A stretch of DNA of 64,000 nucleotides from NCBI GenBank assembly GCA_050084985.1, contig JBITNC010000001.1, positions 166,098,001-166,162,000 on the forward strand, read 5' to 3'. The translations under genes and the position numbers were made by a program. Source of the stretch: Nageia nagi (taxonomy: Eukaryota > Pinophyta). The notes beneath the pieces were generated by a model that was given only the letters and a program-made list of their open reading frames with translations, ran no database searches and was not told where the DNA came from. Positions 1 to 11,854 of this stretch are shown one piece after another. Numbering within the stretch: position 1 is the first letter of the stretch; each line of letters starts with the position of its first letter.

Positions 1-515
1 GTCAAACATTTTTTTCCTATGATGATTCATTACTAAAAGGGGTCATGTGAAAAATCATTTAAAAGGTCTTTTTGAGATCTAACCAATGGTATATCTTTTA
101 AATTGATTGGAGACCTATAAAAAAGCTATGAGCTTTAGAAAGTGAAAATAATTTTCTGTATTGTTTTTAATATGCTCATATGCATCTTGACTTGTTGAGA
201 TGATCATCTTTAATTACTTTAGGATTTTTGAAGGTATTATCATATGGTAGTATTTAGTTATATTTAGACACTCATAATAAACTCAATATCTATATAATTT
301 TACCAATACAACTTAAAAAAAAAAAAAAAAAAAAAAAACTATTTATTTCACCACTTACTATACACAACTTTCATACATTTTCACCATGACATTGAATCTA
401 ATTTGCCATATTTTGAAATTTGTTATTTCCCCATCGTTTGTTATGTATAACATTGCATACAAGCATGAAAAAGATAGTTTGATAGTTTTTGATATGTTTG
501 TTATAACATTCACAT
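1..515. other. AT-rich stretch without recognised gene
   Basis: No coding similarity was seen on either strand. It contains a pure run of 24 A at 315-338, which could be an old poly-A tail or simple repeat. No matching retroposon body was recognised next to it. Confidence 0.5.
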
Positions 516-1151
516 CAACTTTTGGGCCCCATTTTTGGACATGAATATTATGGTCTATAGTTTCATTTATACTCAAATGATTCAAATATGATCTACAATT
601 TCAACATAAGGTGCAACACTAGGTAATCACATATTTTATCTATATATAGTTAAGTATTACAAGTATATTTTTGCTAACTTATTACATTTGGATGAGTTTA
701 GTTGCATCATTTCAAAATATAGGGTGTATGAGGCCAACTTATCACTTTTGTATATGGATTTGGGCCTTGTTTTTGGACATTGAGATTATGCTCCATAGTT
801 TCAATTATGCTCAAATGATTAAAATATGGTCCATAGTTTTAATATAAGATGTAACACTTGGGAACCACATATTTTTTCTATTTTTGGATAAGTATTACAA
901 GGGAATTTTTTACAACTTACCACTTATGGACTAGTATAGTTGATTCATTTTAGAGCATAGGGTGGGTGAGGCCAACTTATCACTATTGGTCATACTTTTG
1001 GGCCCTTTTTTTGGACATAATGACTATTCTCTATAGTTTTAATTATGATCAAATGATTAAAATATATATAGTTTTAATATAATACTTGGGAACCACATGT
1101 TTTTTCTATATTTAGTTAAGTATTACAAACATGTTTTTGCAACTTAGCACT
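516..1151. repeat. Tandem repeat, 238-bp unit, almost three copies
   Basis: Three diverged copies lie head to tail. The landmark TTTTGGACAT ends at 542, 780 and 1018, giving a spacing of 238 bp both times. Each copy continues through a conserved order of words (CTATAGTTT, CTCAAATGATT, AACCACATATTTTTTCTAT, AAGTATTACAA). No coding frame is shared, so this is a small satellite-like array of unknown origin. Confidence 0.8.
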
Positions 1152-1466
1152 TTACTTCATTGCATATAGGTAAAATAAATTTTTACTACAATTTGTACTT
1201 AAACTTACTCCATCACTTCATATCATATGAACTAGTGTATTTAGATAATTTCATATCATATATTAGTGCATTTAGATCATTTTATATCCATGGACTAGAT
1301 CATTATTGATATGGTGATTAGGCATTCCTTCAAGGATATCCAATCCTTGGACTAATATAAGTAAGGATTCAATGATGATTGGTCAATTCCATTGGGCCAT
1401 GCTTTGAGAGCTGATGGATAACACTATGATTAGGCATCTATTGAACCTTGAATAATCAAGGACAAT
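1152..1466. other. No gene seen
   Basis: AT-rich sequence with a few short internal echoes such as TTTAGATCATTT. There is no coding frame, RNA gene or transposon terminus that I can support. Confidence 0.4.
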
Positions 1467-1582
1467 GTAGTATGAAATAATTCTTCCATATTGTGGAAGA
1501 ATGCTTCTAGACACCATATATTTTTTTAAAAAATAATGATTTAGCAATAGACATAACGTATGGAAGAATTCTTTCATACTAC
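1467..1582. repeat. Inverted repeat, 24-bp arms
   Basis: Arm 1467-1490 and arm 1559-1582 are reverse complements with one mismatch, flanking about 70 bp. A direct repeat overlaps it: the AATAATGATTTAG stretch near 1540 recurs near 1605. The RNA could fold into a hairpin. It may be a small MITE relic, but no target-site duplication was identified. Confidence 0.65.
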
Positions 1583-1930
1583 ATCTATTTTTTTTAAAAT
1601 AATAATGATTTAGTAGTAGATATAACCTATACCCTTAAATTAAAGTATAAGGTGGCAAGCTCAGACCTCCTCCTTAATGTATAAGGTGGTAATATACACT
1701 ATCACATTAAATACTAATGTATGGTTTAAGGAGATTTAGAGGAAAGAAAATAAACTTTACTTTGTTGATTTTTATCTACCACTATAGAGTCTGGACTTTT
1801 AGCAACACCCTTAATGTTGGTGGCTAAAATCTCACCACTAAAGTTATTTAGCAAAGGTTTTTTCCTACCACCAAAGATATTTTTTTTCTAGTATGAAGAG
1901 TTAAGTTGAATACTTAAATGATCAAATATA
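1583..1930. other. No gene seen; possible transposon edge
   Basis: AT-rich, non-coding. Around 1800-1900 there are GGTGGCTAAAA and CACCACTAAAG words ending in TTTTTTTTCTAGTA, faintly like a CACTA-type terminus read in reverse. No partner end was found, so no element is called. Confidence 0.3.
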
Positions 1931-2515
1931 TGTAATATCCAAAAAGGGAAACAAGCATGCAAGCTAAAGTATCTTACTACTAAAAGCATAAAATAAGAAT
2001 ATGACTAATACCCAGAAGCTAAAAATGTAGACTTAATGCTAATACATACCTCAAACTAACTTCAAGATATCTACAAGAAGATGTTGAGTCATAAATAATC
2101 ATTCAACCATATGAAGATAATGAAAATAAAGACTTATAAGGAAAATAAACTATTTTCTATTATGAATGCTAAAACTAGTATCATAACATTATAGTAATCT
2201 ATTATGTCTCTATTACAAAGGAAAGTAAATTCCTATTTATAGTAAATTAGAAATGAATTATAAAAGACTCTAAGAAATCTTATATGTATACAAAAATCTA
2301 TCGATAGGTTAGAGAATATGGGGAACCATGTATTGAATTAAAAGATAAAATTATTAACACTAAAGCTCAACTATACACTTGTAGAAGAATTAAATACAAT
2401 GAGGGTGAATAGAGCATGGAGTAGGAGCCTTTGGCACAAAGTGACTAGAAGTCATTGGTGTGGAGAGATTGTTCACATAAAAAAGAAGTCAACCTAAGAG
2501 CATTAAATTCCTTCA
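1931..2515 (-). repeat. 3' LTR of copia-1
   Basis: Matches 7649-8053 over most of its length, for example TATCTTACTACTAAAAG, CTACAAGAAGAT and AAAGCTCAACTATACA. It carries roughly 150 bp near 2205-2360 that the other LTR lacks. It begins TG and ends CA on the plus strand. Confidence 0.8.
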
Positions 2516-5500
2516 TTCTCCCTCTTAATATGAATAGGCTTAACTTCCATACAATTATGAAGATTAAGTCATTGATCCTTCATCTTTGCTTTGGTGGAGA
2601 TGTACGTGAGTTGATCATCAATAGGAAAAAATTTGAATTCAAGGAAGCAATCATTCACCAAGTCTCATATAAAATGGTGTAGGATATATATGTGCTTGCT
2701 CTTGCTATGAAACATTAGATTCTTGGTCATGGAAATGGTGTTGGTATTATCTTAATTGATTGGAATAGGCCAGGGAAATTCCATACCTAAATCCTCAAAT
2801 AACTAAGCCATGCAAATGGTTTGGGTGCAAGCATATGAGGCAACAATATATTCAATCTTTGTAGTGGAAAGAGCAATTATTTGTTGCTTTGTTCTACTCC
2901 ATGAGATGAGGGATTCACCAAATTAGAAGGTATATCCATAGGTGCTCTTCCTATTATTGAGGTTTTCTTCCTAATCAACATATATATATACCTCTAAAAT
3001 ATTAAAGTTAATAGAATTATACCACATACCAAAATCTTTGGTATCAGACACATACCAAAGTATCTTTTTGACTTATTTCTAATGGGATTCATGAGGAAAA
3101 TAAATGAATCTGGCTACTAGATCAAAAAAGTATTATATTAGGTTGAGTAGCTGTGACATACTTAGACTATTGATAAGTGACCTATATAAGGTTTCATTAA
3201 CCAAAGGAGCATAATCTTGCTTCAGCAAATTACAACCTACAACTGCATGGGTACCAAGAGGTTTGTAATTTTTCATTGAGAATCTAGTAAGTATATCATA
3301 AACATATTTGGTTTGAATAATTAAGATGTTGTTATATAACCATTGAACTTGCATATCCAAAAAATATTACATATCTCCCAAATCACTCATCTCAAACTCA
3401 TTAACCATGGTAGTATTAAATTATTAGAGCATGGAAGAATAGGAACTCATAAAAATAATATCATAAACATAGGAATAAATAATATTATAGTTAGAGAAAA
3501 ATAGCTTTGTGTATAGTGTGACATCTATGAAGTACATCTGATAGCCATTATGATAAAAGCAGAAATGTATCTAGGAATACCAAGTATGGAGGGCTTGCTT
3601 CAGCCTATAAAGAGCTTTCTTGAACCAATATACTTTATCCTCATGAATAATGATGGTGAATCCTTAAGACTAATTCATGTAGAATTATTCCTCCAAGTAT
3701 CCATTTAGGAAGGTATAATTAACATCCATTTGGTATACAATTAGACCAAAATGATAATCTAAATAAAGAAGAGAGCAAACTATCTCAAGGTGGGAAATAG
3801 GTGCAAATGTCTCTTTGTAGTGCAAGTCTTCTTTCTAGGCATAACCCTTAGCAACCAATAAATATTTTTATTTGTTAATGCTTTGATAAACCATATGCTT
3901 TATCTTATAGATCCATTTAACAAAAATGATATTCTTATTCCTTGAATTAGGTATAAGCTCCCAAAAGTCAACCTTGTAGATATACTCTATCTCATTTTTC
4001 ATTACTACTTTCCAATCTTCATTTGTTGTCACCTCTTTGAAGTTGGAGGCCTTAAGTAGGTAAGAGGACATCAAGGCATAGTTGATGATTTGATCACCCC
4101 CTTGATTATTTTTGGGTTACTCTTTTAATGAAATCATCATACAATATAAGCCTCATCTAGCAAAGAGGAGGAGCTATTGTGGGGTTGGGTAGCTATAGGT
4201 GGGAAGGATTCTAGAGCTCTACTAATTCAGAGGAACAAGTATCTATTAACTCAAGAATGATGTTGGAAGTATGAGAGGCCTTAGTATAAATACCCCTTTC
4301 ATTGAAATCACATACTATATGATGTGCAACTTATCGAAGATTGAATCATAGTACTTGAAAGCTTTAGATTCATTTGAGCATCCCCCAAAGATACACTTAA
4401 TGAATTTTTCATCCTATTTTTGCATATTCTCCTTAGGAATATTTATATAGTAGGTGGATCTAAATATCCTTAGGTGAGAGATACTTAGTTTTTTGCTAAA
4501 CCATGTCTCATAGGGGTTTTATCTTACATAACCTTGATTGGGCAATGATTCAAGATGTAAATAATAATATGGATAAATTCCCACATAATTTGTTTTCCAT
4601 GCCCGTCTCCTTTAGCATACACCAATACATTTCAACAAATGTTCAATTCTTCTATTTTGCAATGTCATTCTACTAAGGAGTGTAGGCATCTATGTATTAT
4701 TGTTTAATCCCATACTTATTGTAGTAGTCCTTGAAGTCATTAGAAAGGAATTTGTTGCCCCTATCTATCTATAAATTATTTAGAATATAGTTATACTGGA
4801 TCTCAACCAATTTTTTGAAGTTGAAAAATAAGTTAAAAGAATCATATTTGGTCTTTAACAAGTGCAACCAACTCATGTAAAAATAATCATCAGTAAAAAT
4901 TAGCATACACTTGCAATTTGCAATGCTAGGAGTATGTATAGGGCCATAAAGGTCCATATGCATCAATTCTAAATATACCTTGGTGTGATGTGGGTAGGTG
5001 GAAAACTTATCACAATGTTAATTCCCATAAATGTAGCTCTCACATATAGTTTTTTATGAATTGGAGAAGGTCATCAAACCTCTCATAATCTTGTGCATTC
5101 ACCATAATGATTTGAAGTTGACATGGTCAAATTGCTTGTGCCACAATCATGTTAGATCAAGAGTTGACTTTAGGTATTTAATAGATTCTACTAATATTCT
5201 AAGCATATACATTCTATTCTCAATCATGAGAATAGTGGCAACTAGTCGATTTGTATCATTTATGATGGTGAAACTCTTTTTTCTTAAAAAGTAGCATGTA
5301 GTTTTTCAAGCACATCTAATCAATAATGAGAAGATTTTGCTTTAGCCCTAAAACATATAATGTATCATGTATATGCATAATTTTACCAATCTTTGCATTA
5401 AAAGTAATGGAATCTCTACCACCAATATTGACCTAATTATTATCACCAAATTTGACTTTACTAATGATATTTTCCTTGAGGTTGATAAATAGACTCTTAT

Positions 5501-5867
5501 TTTTAGTCATATGATTGGGACAACGATTGTCTAGGTACCAAATATGATCATCAACTGCTTTAAAATTATTTTGAGTTAGAAATAAATTGATATCTTGAGA
5601 ATCTTCAATGAAGTTGACTTTCTATTATTTCTATTTCTTGAAACATTATTATTCGATGTGACCATCCTTTCCATAGAAGTTATAATATCATGAGTTTGGG
5701 CTCTAGTTGGTGCTAGCTAATTGGCCTTTTGAGTGACCTCTTTCTCTACCATGACTACCTCTACAACCTCTATTTACCATAGCCTCTACTGCAACCTCTT
5801 GAAGAAGAGTTGGAATTGGAGGAAGTGGAAGCTTGATCATTCATTTAAGCTTGCCTTGGAAAGCTTG

Positions 5868-6115
5868 ATCAATGTCCTTAGACCTATCTTTGATCCTTTG
5901 CTCATAGGTCTATAATATTACAAGCAACTCAATTAGAGGAAGTTAAGATATCAATGTCCTTAGATCTATCTTTGATCCTTTGCTCATAGGTCTATAATAT
6001 TACAAGCAACTCAATTAGAGGAAGTTAAGATATCAATGTCCTTAGATCTATCTTTGATCCTTTGCTCATAGGTCTATAATATTACAAGCAACTCAATTAG
6101 AGTAAGTTAAGATAA
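5868..6115. repeat. 82-bp tandem repeat inside copia-1 gag
   Basis: Three near-identical units. TCTTTGATCCTTTGCTCATA starts at 5887, 5969 and 6051, an exact 82-bp period. Because 82 is not a multiple of three, each unit shifts the gag frame, so the expansion is neutral decay rather than protein evolution. The near-perfect identity suggests it is younger than the rest of the element. Confidence 0.85.
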
Positions 6116-6216
6116 GTCCTTAGACTCCTTTATTGCAAAGTTGATGGGATCAAACCATCAGGAAAGGATTCTAAGAACCTTTTTAATAATCTAGGTGTCA
6201 TTAATATCCTCATCAT

Positions 6217-6343
6217 GAGAATGAATGGAATTGACCAGGTTCTGAACTTTGTTCATGAAGATCTCAATGGTCTCATCTTGAGAATGAATGGAATTGACCA
6301 GGTTCTGAACTTTGTTCATGAAGATCTCAATGGTCTCATCATC
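6217..6343 (-). repeat. 63-bp in-frame duplication in copia-1 gag
   Basis: GAGAATGAATGGAATTGACC starts at 6217 and again at 6280, giving a 63-bp (21-codon) direct repeat. On the minus strand it duplicates the gag peptide DETIEIFMNKVQNLVNSIHS in frame. It lies about 100 bp from the 82-bp array, so this part of gag is unusually prone to slippage or unequal exchange. Confidence 0.85.
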
Positions 6344-6435
6344 AACCATTTTGAGAGATTCATAGTCTCTTTGGAACGTTTGTAGTTTGGCAACTTTGAC
6401 CTTTATGGAACCCTTATAGGCACACTTAACCAATT

Positions 6436-7648
6436 CCCAAGCATCATTTGAAACTTTACATTATGCTATCTTAGAGAATATTGAAATATCTATCTCACTT
6501 TATAATGCAAATGGAGTTTTGATATCATTCTTTTGGATGTCTAATAACTCTTTTTTCTCATTTTTATGAGTAGTGTAAATATAGTTGCATCTACTTTTGT
6601 ATAACCTTGGGAGACAAGAGTCCATAGGTCTTGAGAGATGAGAAAAGATCTCATTCTGATGTCTCAATATTCAAAGTATTCATCATTGAATACATGGATC
6701 AATAAATGAGGAGAATTTCCATTTTTTGTATCCATTAAACCCAATAAATTAAAAAATCTCTAATAGCAATTAAAAAATTTGAGATGTCACCATTAAAAAA
6801 AGAATTGTCACAATCAAACCTAAAGTAGACAAGGTAGAAAAAAGAGCAATTCATGGTCAAATAGAGTTATTGTATGGATGAATGGAGTTGTCATGATCAT
6901 AAAATAATGTAAAAGTCATATTATCATACTTTGAGGCTAATAACATCAGTAAAAGATTTTCCATAGATGTAGGAAATATAAAAGGTGAAATACCATACTT
7001 TAGAGCTGATGACATCAACAAGTAGATTACCATGATGCAACATTGAGAAGAAAACTAGGGCAATCCCACACTTTCGTAAGGATGACTATGATTTCCAAGT
7101 AGTGACATTAGCAAGTATTTTCTCAAACTACAGTAAGGAAGAAAAGTGGCATTATTGAAGTGCAACATAATAAGAAATGCACTAAGTGCAAGGGTAAAGA
7201 TAGATGAGTCAACATAATCTTCAAGAAAGTTCAGCAAGGAAATAAGATGTTGAATGTTGGTCTTTAAGAGCAATGACATCAAAAATGACATCAACACAGA
7301 GTAAGAAGGAATGAATTATACTTAAAGAACCTTTAAAGGTGCGATATAGCAAGAAAATAACTAAGTATCACACGACAAGAGTGATGACATTAGTATGGAG
7401 TAGGAAGGCTTTGGTAGATACTTGGCATGGTATGATAAAATATGAAAATACATTTGGTGAGCAAGGAAAGCTTCTAGAAAGCCTAAAATACACTTTACCT
7501 TGAAGATGGAGGTTTACTAAGGCTCTAAAGGGATTGAAAACAAATTCAAACAAGTGTAAAAAGGGAAATTTAGTTTGGATATGATTCCAACAAGTGTAAC
7601 AAGGGAAATTGAAGACCTGAGCTAAAGATTTAAGCAATCAGATTTATA
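6436..7648 (-). other. 5' gag end and leader of copia-1, no further gene
   Basis: Between the recognisable gag segment and the right LTR the minus strand should carry the gag start and untranslated leader. Only scattered fragments could be matched. A primer-binding site next to 7649 could not be recognised. The open stretches at 7055-7637 look like chance frames. Confidence 0.5.
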
Positions 7649-8053
7649 TGAGATCCAAAAAAGGCAACAAGAATGCAAACCAAAATATCTTACTACTAAA
7701 AGTATAAAATAAGAATCTGACTAATATTAAAAGCTAAAAATATGAACTTAATGGTAAGAAATACCTCAAACCAACTTCAAAATGCCTACAAGAAGATTTC
7801 GAGTCATAAAAAGTTGCTCAACCACACAAAGAGAATGAAAATAAAGAGTTGTAAATGAACTATTTTCTATTAAGAGTATTGAAATTGGTAGCATAATATT
7901 ACAATAATTAGATTGTGAGCATTAAAGCTCAACTATACAATGCCAGAAGAATTAAATATCGCAAGGGTGAAGAGAGCATGAAGTAGGAGCTGTTGGTGCA
8001 GAGAGACTGTTCACATCAAAATGAAGCGAACCCAGGAACATTAAATTCCTTTA
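7649..8053 (-). repeat. 5' LTR of copia-1, internally deleted
   Basis: Partner of 1931-2515. Compared with it, about 150 bp are missing around 7910-7925, so this LTR is near 405 bp instead of 585. The expected terminal CA reads TA. A G-rich run (GGGTGGGGGGGAGGGGGG) follows at 8054 and may be slippage at the junction. Confidence 0.75.
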
Positions 8054-8101
8054 GGGTGGGGGGGAGGGGGGCAATCCCTCTCTTAACTAAACAATGCCTT
8101 A

Positions 8102-8827
8102 AATAAAATAGGGAAAATATCCAAAATGCCCCTATATTTTAATGTAATATCAAAAATACCCTTGTAATTTTAAAAATATCAAAACTACCTGTGTCACGTT
8201 TTTAGAAATATAAAAACTTTGCCAATAGGTTTTTCCATTTTGTGAACCCTACTATGTCCCCTGGTCGAATCACACCAGTGCCTCTACGTGAACTTGAATC
8301 CCACCAACACTTTCATATGTTTTATTTTTATTTTCTTATGAAAATAAAAATATCATGCATATAGTATTAAACACTATGCATATAGTATTAAACATCGTGC
8401 ATATAGTATTAAACGTTGTGTGTATATGCATAAATAATGTGTAATCGACATGCAATATATAATATATACACGATGTTTAAACATATACACATGACATTTA
8501 AACATGTACATATGACGTTTAAGCATGTATGTACGACATTTATTACTATACACACGCTATCTCTACTTTGATAAGAAAACAAAAATAAAACATACAAAAG
8601 TATTGATGAAATTCGAACGAGAAACGTAACAAGATTCACAAAGAAAACAAACCCGTAAATTTTTTATATTTCTAAGAAGACGATAAAAGTAATTTTAAAC
8701 AAACCCGCAAATTTTTTATATTTCTAAGAAGATGACAAAAATAATTTTAATATTTTTAAAATTATAAGAATATTTTTAATATTACATTAAAATACAAAAG
8801 TATTTTGGATAGTTTCCCAAGAGAATA
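8102..8827. mobile_element. Foldback TIR element (MITE), probably Mutator-type
   Basis: The element proper is 8111-8818 (708 bp). It begins GGGAAAATATCCAAAAT and ends with the diverged reverse complement. Inverted similarity continues inward for roughly 250 bp per arm, including the word TATGTTTTATTTTT on both sides. The flanks AATAAAATA (8102-8110) and AAGAGAATA (8819-8827) agree at 7 of 9 positions, fitting a decayed 9-bp target duplication. The loop holds 21-23 bp tandem repeats (8354-8420). The right arm has a 52-bp direct duplication (AAACAAACCCG at 8645 and 8697). No transposase. A same-family copy lies at 54,356-54,971. Confidence 0.8.
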
Positions 8828-8889
8828 TACTTTTCTTAGATGATAAGGTAGGAGTTTCAAAATACGTGTAGATTCCTTGAACCGTCATA

Positions 8890-9517
8890 CGCCTGTCTAA
8901 TCTCTGCTTTTCTAAAGGAATTCACTTTTGCCAGATATTTACGTACTTTATCCAACTTGCGAAGGCTTTTAACCATTTTCTATCCACTCCATTTCCCTCC
9001 TCATCTCTTATGCCACGCCACAGTCAAAGAAGCTCATCCGCATCTTTATTAACCGTTCAATGAGAGCCATAAGTTTCGGCCCCGGTGACGTATCCGGCTG
9101 ACGTCATTTTTATGACATCAGTCAGGAAAACACGTGGACCATCAATTGTGGAACCCTCGATATCTTTCATGAATGCAAGCAGATGGAAATAATATTATTG
9201 GTAGCTCCATTGTTTGCAGGGTCGATCGAATTTAAAATTATTGAAATTGGATCTTCATAAATATAAAACTGTTTACTTTATGGTACGAAATGTATTCATA
9301 TTCCTTTGTGTTAAAGCAAATATTAAAAAATATGAAAGTTAAAATGACAGTGAATAATGATGATGAAACGATAGATACCAAATACTACCTACCGCTTACG
9401 GGCGGTAATAAATCGTCCTGAATTCAGCGTGTTGCAGGGTTTGTAATTAGTAAACTTATTCAGAAAAGCACGGAAACGAGTTTAAAAATGGAACTGCTCC
9501 AACAATATCAGATCCAA
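8890..9517. other. Duplicated block A with TGACG motif trio
   Basis: This block aligns in the same orientation with 50,905-51,717, the region just 3' of the WRKY gene. Shared landmarks are TTTTCTAAAGGA, CCAACTTGC/TTCAACTTGC, GCCACGCCA (9012 and 51,017), AAGTTTCGGCCC, GAATGCAAG/AAATGCAAG, GACAGTGAAT, GAATTCAG and finally GGAACTGCTCCAACAATATC. Copy B has about 75 extra bases after the motif cluster. Similarity stops about 18 bp short of where the WRKY stop codon would be, so no WRKY coding sequence is present here. It reads as the 3' flank of a second, lost WRKY locus, or as a dispersed promoter-like module. Confidence 0.8.
9086..9136. promoter_or_regulatory. TGACG cluster plus G-box in block A
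   Basis: TGACG at 9086, TGACGTCA at 9099 and TGACA at 9113 are spaced 13 and 14 bp, followed by a CACGTG G-box at 9131-9136. These are binding cores for plant bZIP factors (TGA and HY5 types). The same trio occurs in block B. Function is inferred only from motif and conservation; no gene start is recognised beside it. Confidence 0.45.
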
Positions 9518-10719
9518 TGGAACTTTAAAAATGGAACTTTAAAAACTAATGGTATTATTTATAGTCAATGTGTTATCTCTAAACGTTTGATTTTGGGTAA
9601 TCACAGGCATTCAGAATTCATTCTCTCTTCTTCAGAAAACTTTTAAATCAAAAGATATTTATGAGTTAATTTCTAAGATATAACATTCTCCATGATGATT
9701 CTCCTTCATGCTTTAGAAGTGATTATGAATTTAGATTCATTATGAAGGAGTTTATCTTCTAAATCAACATCAACATTCTTGTATTAAAGATATTCATTAT
9801 TACTTACATCATGATTAAAATCTACAATATTTATTTCTAATTTATTTTTTATACATTGCATTTTAATTTACTATCATAAACAAAGGTTCATGGTTAAATA
9901 ATTTATTTTATTTACAATAAGATAATAACACTTTGTATATTACCATTACGGTATTATAACTATCATTAAATGATAGCATGCTTGGCACTATTGTCATATC
10001 ATTTTAATTATATTTGGTACTTACTTTGTACACTAGAGTTTTATGGTTAGGATATGATCATATAGATGTATCAAGATTTGAGTTGTATTTCCATATAATT
10101 ATTAATTTTATATTTGTTTAATTGTTACCATATTTATTGTAAGATTGAATGTTTGGGATGTAACTACTTTTGCTAGGATAAATGATTATTAATTGCTCAT
10201 ATCGATAATATAATTTCAAATATGATTAGAAAGACTTTTGACATGGGTTAGAAAGATTCATACTCACTACAATAATTATATGTAGAATAATTAATTATTT
10301 AAGCCCATTTTTTGGTGAACTAGATGCGAATTGGTATATTTTTATATTTTTTAGATTATCATAATTTTATCCTAATCTTATTATTATTATTATTATTAAA
10401 GTAAAAATAGGGTTTTGAAAGGTTCCCTTCAACATTTATAGATTTTTAATTAAGCTTCTAAATAAAGCATTCACCACACATGTGCATAGAAAATATTTAA
10501 GTCCTTTTTAGGGCAACATAACAACTATCCCCATATTGTGATCAAAACACTAGAATAATATGTATAAACATCTAAAAATATCAAAAATATAGCATTGTGA
10601 TAAAGCTTTATTTCCCTTTCTAGAGATGCATCACACAACTCCTTCTCTTGGAAGTCCCATCCTACACTTGAGCTCCTCTGTTTGGAGTTCTATTCCTCAA
10701 TGTAAATTTATACCATGTA
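9518..10719. other. No gene seen
   Basis: The first 30 bp contain re-copied pieces of block A (see findings). The rest is AT-rich, with a (TTA)n-like run near 10,380, and shows no coding frame, RNA gene or transposon end. It ends at the GGTGG target site of Tat-A. Confidence 0.5.
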
Positions 10720-10724
10720 GGTGG

Positions 10725-11650
10725 TGTTATACCAAAAAAGTAACCTATTAGCAAACAAATAAACTCACACTAAGCACAAATGCGGGCTTTATTACTTTAT
10801 AAGATAACCTCAAATTATAAATTACAAATTACATATCAGTTGATCTAATGCCTTACTTGAATGAATTTTTTAAATTTTAATGTTACAAGCCCCCTTCAGG
10901 CTATTGTAAAGTCATCAATAATCAATGTGAGTCGCTGGCGTCTGTCTCTGGTTACTAGAGTCCAACTGTAGTCTTCGATGTTTTTGCAACTTAAAATGGT
11001 ATGATTTATTTTATCATCTTTTTTCTTTAGTATAGTCTTTCTTATGGACTCTGGGTAACTTCTAGTTCGATTTATTTTGATCTTTCCAAGCTTCAACACT
11101 TGTGTACCCTACACACATGCTAAAACACTACATCAAACACACCTTCTCTCATAAACATATATTGTATATATCAAAACAAGAAATAATAACATGAAAACAA
11201 AGCAACCTTACAATAGTTCTAAATTTATTTTAGCAGCATAAGTTTACTTCGAATAGGGTCCAATTTTCTAATAGCTTACTCTCATATTTATAGTTTTTCC
11301 ATGTTTGTTAAACCCTATCCTTAGAAGGCTACATTTGGGGGTTCGAAGCTCATCTTAATAAAAAATAGTTCTATGGTTATGCATGCCATGACAAAAAGGC
11401 TCATGACTCATCATTATATCCCCAAGTTTGAGAAGAAGATGAGCTTCATAGCTCACTCTCTTTTTTTTATAGATTTTTCACTCGTAGAGTCACTAGCAAC
11501 TTGGATAGGATGCCAACGATTAGAATCGATCTTTGAAAACTAAGAGCCAATTGTTGGTATTTTTGTTAAACTATATTTTTCGTATTGCACTTTGTTTTTA
11601 ATACCCTTTTCATTCAACTTTAAAATGAGGGTTATTTTTGGGTATCTACA
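10725..11650 (-). repeat. 3' LTR of Tat-A
   Basis: On the plus strand it begins TGTTATACCAAAAAAGTAAC and ends TTTTTGGGTATCTACA. It matches 30,129-31,064 throughout, for example CACACTAAGCACAAATGC, TTTCCAAGCTTCA and CCTACACACATGCTAAAA. The adjoining internal bases read AAAAATGGGCAAAA on the minus strand, a possible polypurine tract. Confidence 0.9.
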
Positions 11651-11854
11651 TTTTGCCCATTTTTGAATGATCTACTATTAGTAGCGAGTGATAATTCAAA
11701 AATAGAGATGGGCATGTTCAAGTTCCTTGAATTGGATATTCAACTCTGAGATTGATGTTTAGAAATGACTTAGTCTCTCGAGTAAGTCAAGTTTGATTGA
11801 TTAAATCATGATTAAAAAATAATTATAATTATTTTTTGCTCTTGACACATTTTG

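Larger units (their letters stand above)
2690..6435 (-). pseudogene. copia-1 gag-pol polyprotein relic
   Basis: Readable pieces from the N-terminal end: gag at 6433-6191 (UBN2-like, with LQTFQRDYESLKM); a degraded zinc knuckle near 5690-5640; protease near 5600-5480, where the active-site DSG reads DNR; a GAG-pre-integrase segment near 5200-5060 (LWHKQFDHVNFKSLW); integrase core at 4966-4769 (MHMDLYGPIHTPS); RT start at 4074-3868; the RT catalytic box at 3471-3460 reading YVYD where copia normally has YVDD; the RT end at 3360-3133; and RNase H near 2960-2790 (ISWSRTKQQIIALST). Stops and frameshifts separate the pieces, so no functional product is expected. Confidence 0.85.
1931..8053 (-). mobile_element. 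Ty1/copia LTR retrotransposon copia-1 (decayed)
   Basis: A minus-strand copia element. Two related LTRs (left about 1931-2515, right about 7649-8053) flank a pol relic whose parts lie, read from high to low coordinates, in the copia order gag, zinc knuckle, protease, integrase, RT and RNase H. Integrase before RT is diagnostic of Ty1/copia. The bases next to the left LTR read on the minus strand as purine-rich AAGAGGGAGAA, a plausible polypurine tract. No target-site duplication is visible, and LTR similarity may run some tens of bases past the limits given. The pol frame is broken by many stops and shifts. Confidence 0.85.

Noticed and set aside
1800-1905. CACTA transposon end
   Set aside because: Only a weak match to a CACTA terminus in reverse; no second end, subterminal array or 3-bp target duplication.
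3460-3471. YVYD as an alternative functional RT box
   Set aside because: Both box aspartates bind the catalytic metals in known RTs, and the element has stops throughout, so loss of function is the simpler reading.
5868-6115. CRISPR-like or regulatory array
   Set aside because: Repeats are contiguous 82-bp tandem units without unique spacers, inside a plant retroelement gag.
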